64,000 nucleotides of DNA, taken from Burhinus oedicnemus (Eukaryota; Chordata; Aves; Charadriiformes; Burhinidae). This document shows, one piece after another, positions 62,401 to 64,000 of the stretch. The translations under genes and the position numbers were made by a program. Position 1 is the first letter of the stretch. The number at the start of each line of letters is the position of its first letter. The stretch is from assembly GCA_008921705.1 (NCBI GenBank), contig VFFE01006609.1, positions 352,886-416,885 on the forward strand. Direction: 5' to 3'. The notes under the pieces were generated by a model, which saw only the letters and a program-made list of their open reading frames with translations, did not search any database and had not been told where the DNA came from.

Positions 62401-64000
62401 GCCTAGTCGTACTAGCTTTGTATGTGCTCTGTTTTGAAAGAAAAAGGCAGGTGAGAATTCACTTCCAAATACCAATTTTGTAGAATTAGCTGGAAAAAAC
62501 AGTTATTAAACAAGGCTGATATAAGAAATACCAAGTAGGTAAGTAGCTCAAGTTGATCATAAACCTGATCTTCACTGAAATATGAAAAACAAGTAAGGAG
62601 ATTTGAAATGCTTCATTAAGAAAAGTCAGATTTTTTTCTTTTCATTTCCTTTAAAAACCACAGCTGGTGATAGTGACAATGATTTTGTGACCAATGATTT
62701 TGACATTTACATATTTTACTTAATGCTACTGGACATTTCTGATTTATTGTAATGATTTATGAGTAAAAAAGCCTACCAATGTTTAAACTTTGATATCATT
62801 GCAGTAATGCTGGCAAAGATTTTCTAAACAATAATGTTCTCCTTTTATATTTTAGGATTTCTATAGCACATTTTAGATCTATGTTTTCTTTTATTCCTGC
62901 AGGGAAAACTTCTCAGTGACAACACTTTCACTTCATCCTCCTTTTCTTTTTGAAAAATACCTTTGAGCACAAATTATTGATTTTTGTTATATTCCTAATG
63001 CTATGATACTCGAGTTACAGATCATTTGTATCACAAGTGACTGTATTTGCAGTGCATCAGGAACCATCTAATTATACTTTCAGCCTATTATTATGGTGCC
63101 TCATCCTCATCTGGCCTTATTCATGGTGGCAGATTCCTGTGTCAATGAACTTGGTAGAAGAGTGCATGGATGCAACGCTAACCCACAAGCAATAAATGTT
63201 AAGATGAACACTTAATTCCAGCGCCGAAGTTGGGTTCCTGATTGCTCTGTGTTGCCTCTATGTGCAATCAAGAAAGGTAGACAACTCCAGAATGTGATTC
63301 CACCTGCCAAAACTATAACTAATCTTTCACAGATGTCTTTATAGGAGGCCTAGGGAGATCGCTCACCTACTAGACATCTTACCGTGGTGCATGAGTTAGA
63401 AGTGCAGTGTTGCATGCAAACCAGTAAGTCAGCCAGAGACTGCTGTGCTTCCTTTCCTCCCTCTGCAGTTAGCAGCTTCGTATTAATTTCAGGATTCAAA
63501 AGTATCGTCAGAATATCCAGTCTTGGTTCAAATTAGCTTTTACTGGGGGCTAGCCTACATATACTCTTATGTATTTCTTTTCATAGCGAAGGACTCTGAA
63601 AAAAGAATCACTTTGTCTTGGAGGGGGGGTGCTGTTGTTTCATTTTTATTAAAAAGAGGTGTATCAGGAGCCTGGTTGATAGATCAGGACACCAGAAAAG
63701 TCAAAGGAATTTGGGGCAACATAAGACCAAATCCATTCATGGACATCACTATCGTGAGGCAGATCAGTGGGATAGTTTTCAAAAAAAGAGTGCAAGAATG
63801 ATGGGTTAAAGCTTTGCTAATATTGTCCGTATGTTATAGGCCAGAATCTGTGGACCATTTTTATGTTGTGTTTTTCTGCAGTAACCAGTGTTTCCTGTTA
63901 GAATTTGAGCTCTTTTTCCATTTTATTTTACTTAATGAAGAAATCAGCTGTATTTAAAGAGAAGAATTCCTCCTTCCTCCATTAGAAATGAATTGCGCTG
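59466..64000. other. Unique AT-rich non-coding stretch
   Basis: No gene, RNA gene or recognisable repeat. Frames of up to 92 codons on both strands have no family signature. A run of seven G lies near 63621-63630. The window ends inside this stretch. Confidence 0.65.

Noticed and set aside
1..64000. Prokaryotic features: operons, CRISPR arrays, insertion sequences, attachment sites
   Set aside because: Base composition, CR1 LINEs and the absence of dense open frames show vertebrate nuclear DNA. No regularly spaced repeat array or transposase frame was seen.
1..64000. Endogenous retrovirus or LTR element
   Set aside because: I looked for long terminal direct repeats with TG...CA ends and for gag/pol frames outside CR1 and saw none. 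The only RT remnants are clearly of the CR1 type.

Overview
The window looks like vertebrate, almost certainly bird, nuclear DNA. It is AT-rich and CpG-poor, has no long non-repeat reading frame, and its only recognisable coding material comes from CR1 (chicken repeat 1) LINE retrotransposons. The CR1 copies end in the avian-type octamer repeat related to ATTCTATG, seen in the + strand as its reverse complement, and their 3' parts translate to the C-terminal half of CR1 ORF2. I found no cellular exon I can name, no RNA gene, no prokaryotic-style operon and no CRISPR array. The window is best read as intergenic or deep intronic sequence.

Layout. 1-5467: AT-rich unique DNA with short simple repeats. 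5468-7165: CR1 copy 1 (minus), a decayed reverse-transcriptase remnant. 7166-15571: unique DNA with a small CpG cluster near 7.8-7.95 kb, two perfect hairpins near 12.8 and 13.7 kb and a short tandem repeat at 14.6 kb. 15572-17823: CR1 copy 2 (minus), the longest, open for about 590 codons but catalytically damaged. 17824-35113: unique DNA with a 20-N assembly gap at 32546. 35114-35735 and 41457-42020: CR1 copies 3 and 4 (minus). 44411-44533 and 45419-45672: short CR1 copies 5 and 6 (minus). 53400-53671: copy 7, the only one on the plus strand. 58789-59465: copy 8 (minus), the most diverged of the longer copies. CR1 makes up roughly a tenth of the window.

Nothing here works as a gene system. 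The most informative signals are evolutionary. Copies 3 and 4 are identical over 247 bp at their 3' ends and then differ at about one base in ten. The switch falls exactly at a 66-bp deletion in copy 4 flanked by the microhomology CTTT, which suggests gene conversion or a mosaic origin. Copy 2 keeps a long open frame although both reverse-transcriptase metal-binding motifs are altered; three of its lesions fit CpG deamination. I found no previously undescribed biological system.
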